The notes under the pieces were generated by a model. It did not search any database. It was not told where the DNA came from and saw only the letters and a list, made by a program, of their open reading frames with translations. The translations under genes and the position numbers were made by a program. From Flavobacterium sp. HSC-61S13 (GTDB lineage: Bacteria; Bacteroidota; Bacteroidia; Flavobacteriales; Flavobacteriaceae), in the NCBI RefSeq assembly GCF_024171535.1, contig NZ_JALJZV010000004.1, forward strand, positions 62,001 to 126,000: 64,000 nt of DNA, in the 5' to 3' direction. Below are positions 60,095 through 64,000 of the stretch, piece by piece (within the stretch, counting starts at the first letter, position 1; the number at the start of each line of letters is the position of its first letter).

Positions 60095-61078
60095 TTATCT
60101 TTTTAGACGGAAACGCAATACAAAGTAGCTGCCGATTAAGACCGGAATTACAATATTTAAAAACCAGATTAGAGCGGCAACTAAAGCGACAATCCAAGCA
60201 TTGACTCCCAGCAAACTGAATATATACAGTGCAATACTTCCCTTGATGGCAAATTCCAGAAATTGGAAGTTCGGTAGAGAGGAGGCTAGTAAATAAATAA
60301 AAGAGATACTGCATAGCAGTTCGTAATAAGGCAGGTCAACACCAAATAAGCGGTAAAGTATGATGTACTGATGCATCAAAGCCAAATATCTCAGAAAGGA
60401 TAAAAACAAATTTTTCCGATGTATCTCCATGGGAATTTTACGAATCTCTGTCATTAACCAGCGCAGTGAATAACCTTTGATCGTGACGTTGCGTAAGGTA
60501 TAAATTAAAAGCAAAACCATTGCGATCACGCCCATGATCATTCCAATGACTTGATTCGAGGTGATCTGATAGATAAAATGCAGGGAAAGGGCTCCAATGG
60601 CTCCAAATGTGATTCCGTAAATGACTTGAGTCCCGTTGCAAATCACGTTTAAAAACAATATTTGTCCGGCATCTTTTCTGGGGAAGTAAAGTACTTTTCC
60701 AGCATATTCACCAATTCCATTTGGAGTGAATAAGCCGAGGGTTAATGCGCTTAAAACCTGTTTAGTGGATTCCGCAAGACTGATTTTTTGCACAACAGCC
60801 GCTAAATTTTGCCATTTTAGAATTTCGATAAAGCGATTGGCGAAAGTTAATAGCAGTACACTGAGCAGGTACCAAATGTTTTTTGGGTCGTTGATCATGG
60901 GGATCAAAACCTTGAAATCGACTGCTTTATCATTGGATAGTTGATGATATATGAAATATAAGGCAAAACCAACCACTAATATTTTGATCAGAAGTACTAG
61001 GAATTGCTTAGTTTTGTCAGATACGAATTTCATCACCGCAAAGTAAACATAATTTTTTTGTGAAATAGAATTCTCCAT
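60095..61078 (-). CDS. Flippase-like (lysylphosphatidylglycerol synthase TM region) membrane protein
   Basis: A 327-residue integral membrane protein with about eight helices. LGLFTPNGIGEYAGKVLYFPRKDAGQILFLNVICNGTQVIYGITFGAIG matches the TPxGxGExxxR-like motif of the LPG_synthase_TM/UPF0104 family, which includes MprF membrane domains and flippase-like proteins without the synthase domain. No aminoacyl-transferase domain is attached. Role unknown; lipid translocation is a family-based guess. Possible starts are 61078 and 61033. Divergent from ruvC. Confidence 0.78.
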   Translation of the reverse strand: MENSISQKNYVYFAVMKFVSDKTKQFLVLLIKILVVGFALYFIYHQLSNDKAVDFKVLIPMINDPKNIWYLLSVLLLTFANRFIEILKWQNLAAVVQKISLAESTKQVLSALTLGLFTPNGIGEYAGKVLYFPRKDAGQILFLNVICNGTQVIYGITFGAIGALSLHFIYQITSNQVIGMIMGVIAMVLLLIYTLRNVTIKGYSLRWLMTEIRKIPMEIHRKNLFLSFLRYLALMHQYIILYRLFGVDLPYYELLCSISFIYLLASSLPNFQFLEFAIKGSIALYIFSLLGVNAWIVALVAALIWFLNIVIPVLIGSYFVLRFRLKR

Positions 61079-61093
61079 TAAAAACTAATTAAA

Positions 61094-61648
61094 TTGACAA
61101 CAGAACGCATCATCTTAGGAATTGATCCAGGAACTACTATTATGGGGTTTGGATTGATAAAGATCGTCCAAAAGAAAATGGAGTTTATACAATTGAATGA
61201 GCTTCAGTTGTCTAAATACGACGACCATTATACCAAGTTGCGTCATATATTTGATCGAACCATAGAGTTAATCGAAACCCATCATCCGGATGAAATTGCT
61301 ATCGAAGCACCTTTTTTTGGCAAAAATGTACAGTCGATGCTTAAATTAGGCCGCGCTCAAGGAGTGGCTATGGCGGCAGGACTGTCTAGAGACATTCCAA
61401 TCACGGAATACGAACCCAAAAAGATTAAAATGGCGATTACTGGTAACGGAAATGCCAGTAAGGAACAGGTAGCTAAAATGTTGCAACAACTCTTAAATTT
61501 AAAGGAGTTGCCGAAAAATCTAGATAGTACAGATGGTCTGGCAGCAGCTGTTTGTCATTTCTTTAATTCCAGTAAAGTAACCGTGGGTAAAAATTATACC
61601 GGTTGGGACGCCTTTGTCAAACAAAATCAAGATCGAGTAAAAAAATAA
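61094..61648 (+). CDS. ruvC: Crossover junction endodeoxyribonuclease RuvC
   Basis: RuvC resolves Holliday junctions as a dimer. The 184-residue protein has catalytic acids D11 in ILGIDPGTTIMGFGL, Glu in EIAIEAPFFGKNVQSMLKLGRAQG, and the C-terminal DSTDGLAAAVCHFF. It starts with TTG; no ATG is available before the conserved TTERIILGIDPGT. The stop abuts the ATG of hemW, so the two are cotranscribed. Confidence 0.95.
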   Translation: MTTERIILGIDPGTTIMGFGLIKIVQKKMEFIQLNELQLSKYDDHYTKLRHIFDRTIELIETHHPDEIAIEAPFFGKNVQSMLKLGRAQGVAMAAGLSRDIPITEYEPKKIKMAITGNGNASKEQVAKMLQQLLNLKELPKNLDSTDGLAAAVCHFFNSSKVTVGKNYTGWDAFVKQNQDRVKK

Positions 61649-62782
61649 ATGGCAGGAATTTATATACACATTCCGTTTTGCAAGCAAGCTTGTTATTATT
61701 GTGATTTTCATTTTTCAACTTCTCTAAAGAAAAAAGATGAAATGATCGTGGCAATTTTAGATGAATTGTTAATGAGACGTTCTGAAGTGGGTGAAGAGCC
61801 AATCGAAACCATTTACTTCGGTGGTGGTACTCCAAGTCTTTTAGAGGCATCAGAACTCAATCGAATACTAGCTTTTATTGCAGATCATTTTGAAGTAATC
61901 GAGCATCCTGAAATTACCTTGGAGGCAAATCCAGATGATTTGAATGCCGATGCTTTACAGAAGTTGGCTCAAACTCGAATCAATCGTTTGAGTATTGGTA
62001 TACAATCGTTTTATGAAGCGGATTTAAAAATGATGAATCGGGCACATAATGCGGATGAGGCATTAAATTGCTTGGTTGAAGCTACTAAATATTTTAAAAA
62101 CATCTCTATTGATTTGATTTACGGAATTCCTGGTATGACGGAAGCACGTTGGTTACAGAATATAGAAACGGTATTGAGTTTGGGTATTCCGCATATTTCA
62201 AGTTACGCTTTAACGGTAGAGCCCAAAACAGCTTTGTATAAAATGATTCAAACGGGTAGTATACCAAAGCCCGATGACGGTGTGGCGCACCAACATTTTT
62301 TGTTGCTGATGGATCGTTTAAAAGAGGCGGGTTTTATTCATTATGAATTGTCTAACTTTGGGAAAGAGGGGTATTTTTCGCAAAATAATTCTGCCTATTG
62401 GTTGGGTAAGAAATATTTGGGTGTAGGTCCTTCTGCACACAGTTTTGACGGTCAGTCACGCAGTTGGAATATTGCGAACAACGCTTTGTATATCAAAAGT
62501 ATCCTTGATAAGAAATTGCCTATCGAAAGAGAGGTGTTGTCAGAAGCAGATCGGTATAATGAGTATGTTATGACAGGGCTTCGAACAATCTGGGGCGTGG
62601 ATCTTGCACGTGTAGAAAACGATTTTGGAGTTCGCTTTAGATCGTATGTTGTAGCCCAGTCCGAGCGTTTTATCGCTGATGGTTTAATGAGCAACGATGT
62701 GGGAATTTTAACCATAACAAATAAAGGAAAATTTTTAAGCGATGGAATTGCTGCTGATTTATTTTGGTTAAATTTGAAATAA
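61649..62782 (+). CDS. hemW: Radical SAM protein HemW (CPO-III-like)
   Basis: A 377-residue radical SAM enzyme. The cluster ligands are C11, C15 and C18 in HIPFCKQACYYCDFH. GGGTPSLL follows, and LEANPDD and GIQSFYEADLKMMNRAHNADEA are typical of the HemN/HemW family. The short N-terminus and absence of the extra HemN cysteine favour HemW, a haem chaperone that delivers haem to respiratory enzymes, over true oxygen-independent coproporphyrinogen oxidase. Immediately follows ruvC. Confidence 0.9.
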   Translation: MAGIYIHIPFCKQACYYCDFHFSTSLKKKDEMIVAILDELLMRRSEVGEEPIETIYFGGGTPSLLEASELNRILAFIADHFEVIEHPEITLEANPDDLNADALQKLAQTRINRLSIGIQSFYEADLKMMNRAHNADEALNCLVEATKYFKNISIDLIYGIPGMTEARWLQNIETVLSLGIPHISSYALTVEPKTALYKMIQTGSIPKPDDGVAHQHFLLLMDRLKEAGFIHYELSNFGKEGYFSQNNSAYWLGKKYLGVGPSAHSFDGQSRSWNIANNALYIKSILDKKLPIEREVLSEADRYNEYVMTGLRTIWGVDLARVENDFGVRFRSYVVAQSERFIADGLMSNDVGILTITNKGKFLSDGIAADLFWLNLK

Positions 62783-62787
62783 AAAAA

Positions 62788-63555
62788 TTGAAAGCAAGCA
62801 TCACCTTTTTAGATAAAAATTACAACGTTGATTTTTCTCAGCCATTAGATATATCGATACCTTTGAGTGCTTCGGAGGATAATCCAATAGCCTGGTATCA
62901 AAATATGCCGGAAATCAAGCCTGTGCAAGATGGAGATTGGATTGGAAAGGTCAGTGAAGGGCAATCTTCGACAAATTTTAATAACATTTTTTTTAATCCT
63001 CATGCACACGGTACTCATACCGAATGTTTGGGACATATTACATTTGATTTTTACAGTGTCAACCAGCATTTAAAGCAGTTTATGTTTTTGGCGCAATTGA
63101 TTTCGGTTTCCCCAGTAGTATTTGGTGAAGATCTGGTGATTGGTTTGGCGCAAATAAAAGAACAATGGGTCGATAACCAGCAAACAGCCTTGGTTATTCG
63201 AACGCTTCCCAATGAGGAGGTCAAGCTACACCAGAAATACTCCCATGCCAATCCTGCCTATCTAACTGAAGAAGCCGTGGTTTTTTTAAGAGAATCGGGT
63301 ATTGAACATTTATTGATAGACTTACCCAGTGTGGACAAGGAAAAAGACGGAGGTAAATTAGTTTGCCATAAAGCCTTTTGGAATATTAAAGATGTGGTTA
63401 AATTGAATTCAGAAGCGCGATTGGGAGCTACGATTACAGAGATGATTTATGTACCCACTTCAGTGGAAGATGGTAGTTATTTACTCAATCTGCAAATCGC
63501 CGCTTTTGAAAATGATGCTTCACCAAGTAAACCGATACTGTATCGCCTCGAGTAG
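62788..63555 (+). CDS. Cyclase-family (kynurenine formamidase-like) hydrolase
   Basis: A 255-residue protein with the metal-binding signature HAHGTHTECLGH around residue 79 (HxGTHxD/E...H), characteristic of the cyclase/bacterial kynurenine formamidase family of metal-dependent hydrolases. Further elements are YLTEEAVVFLRESGIEHLLIDLPSVDKEKDGGKL. No other tryptophan-catabolic gene is adjacent, so the substrate is open. The start is taken as TTG 62788, five bases after the hemW stop, giving MKASITFLDKNYNVDFSQPLDISIPL; a TTG at 62764 overlapping hemW is less likely. Confidence 0.8.
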   Translation: MKASITFLDKNYNVDFSQPLDISIPLSASEDNPIAWYQNMPEIKPVQDGDWIGKVSEGQSSTNFNNIFFNPHAHGTHTECLGHITFDFYSVNQHLKQFMFLAQLISVSPVVFGEDLVIGLAQIKEQWVDNQQTALVIRTLPNEEVKLHQKYSHANPAYLTEEAVVFLRESGIEHLLIDLPSVDKEKDGGKLVCHKAFWNIKDVVKLNSEARLGATITEMIYVPTSVEDGSYLLNLQIAAFENDASPSKPILYRLE

Positions 63556-63598
63556 GTTCTCGAGCAGATTTTATCTATAATTTTAATATCAAGGAATC

Positions 63599-63961
63599 AT
63601 GGACAGCATTCAATCATTTTACGAATACGCCCTTTCAAAAAAAGGAGCATCTGAACATTTCCCTTTTGATCAAAATACTTTGGTTTTTAAAGTTGGAGGC
63701 AAGATATTTGCCTTAACTGCTCTAAGTGATTGGGAAAAAGGCACGGGAATGATCAACCTCAAGTGTGATCCAGAGCGAGCTATGGAGCTTCGGGAAGAGT
63801 ACGAAGAAATCATACCGGGTTATCACATGAATAAAAAACACTGGAATACCGTAAGTTGTACGGGTAGGTTATCTTTCATGTTGATCCGAGAATTAATCGA
63901 TCATTCCTATGACTTAGTACTTGCGAGTTTGTCCAAAAAAATTAGAGACGATATCAGTTAA
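63599..63961 (+). CDS. MmcQ/YjbR family protein
   Basis: A 120-residue protein with a YjbR-type double-wing DNA-binding-like fold. Typical segments are SKKGASEHFPFDQNTLVFKVGGKIFAL, INLKCDPERAMELREEY and PGYHMNKKHWNTV. The family is widespread and functionally uncharacterised. It lies 43 bases after the cyclase-family gene on the same strand and may share its transcript. Confidence 0.88.
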   Translation: MDSIQSFYEYALSKKGASEHFPFDQNTLVFKVGGKIFALTALSDWEKGTGMINLKCDPERAMELREEYEEIIPGYHMNKKHWNTVSCTGRLSFMLIRELIDHSYDLVLASLSKKIRDDIS

Positions 63962-64000
63962 TATCTATTTCGTTATAGAACTATCATCAACTTCTTCTTG

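Noticed and set aside
1..64000. CRISPR array, prophage, insertion sequence or secretion-system island
   Set aside because: No regularly spaced direct repeats, transposase, integrase or phage structural genes were seen; the gene content is chromosomal housekeeping and envelope functions.

Overview
The window is chromosomal DNA from a member of the Bacteroidota, most likely the family Flavobacteriaceae. Supporting signs are the -7 promoter motif TAnnTTTG in front of many genes, a type IX secretion sorting domain, SusC-style TonB receptors, lipoproteins with SC(S/N)xDD N-termini, DUF4271, DUF4296 and DUF6252 proteins, a DnaE with a fused proofreading exonuclease, and AT-rich codon use. I saw no phage, insertion sequence or CRISPR array. 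Most of the window is core chromosome.

Layout. 1-5.6 kb: end of an oligopeptide ABC ATPase, a saccharopine dehydrogenase-like enzyme, DUF423, pckA, hemD and DUF4271. 5.7-11.6 kb: a glycosyltransferase, dihydroorotase, a DUF4296 lipoprotein, an epimerase, tyrS and a LuxE-like acyl-activating protein. 11.7-18.1 kb: a probable phosphate-response locus (T9SS mini-protein, beta-helix lipoprotein, TonB receptor, PhoB/PhoR-like pair). 18.1-21 kb: a glycosyltransferase and trmB-lysE-atl. 21-29 kb: an NtrC-type two-component system divergent from an ABC/FtsX transporter operon with two DUF2807 proteins. 29.1-36 kb: a TlpA-like protein, Mrp, NifU, ferredoxin reductase, ferredoxin, an acyl-CoA dehydrogenase, DUF3050 and an SDR.

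36-41.3 kb is the methionine/threonine operon metY-metX-thrA on the minus strand. It has the most striking regulatory region of the window. A good TAnnTTTG promoter is followed by two consecutive short reading frames rich in Met codons. Each is followed by an intrinsic terminator, and each contains near its end a segment that can pair with the 5' arm of its terminator. This is the architecture of ribosome-mediated attenuation, present twice in series. No SAM riboswitch was recognised.

41.3-49.2 kb: trmN6-like, rimM, rpsP, a small lipoprotein, dnaE and trxA. 49.7-50.6 kb: four identical tRNA-Asp(GUC) genes, with a duplicated three-hairpin element in two of the spacers. 51-58 kb: a cobalamin-riboswitch-controlled surface uptake operon (TonB receptor, BtuG-like beta-propeller lipoprotein, an uncharacterised surface lipoprotein, two DUF4465 paralogues). 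58-64 kb: an EamA transporter, DUF456, a lipoprotein, a flippase-like membrane protein, ruvC, hemW, a cyclase-family protein and a YjbR/MmcQ protein.

The candidates most worth following are the tandem methionine attenuators, the inter-tRNA hairpin element, and the two DUF2807 proteins whose predicted beta-helix turns carry either a Ser-Ser-Ser or an Asp-Ser ladder every 19-20 residues.
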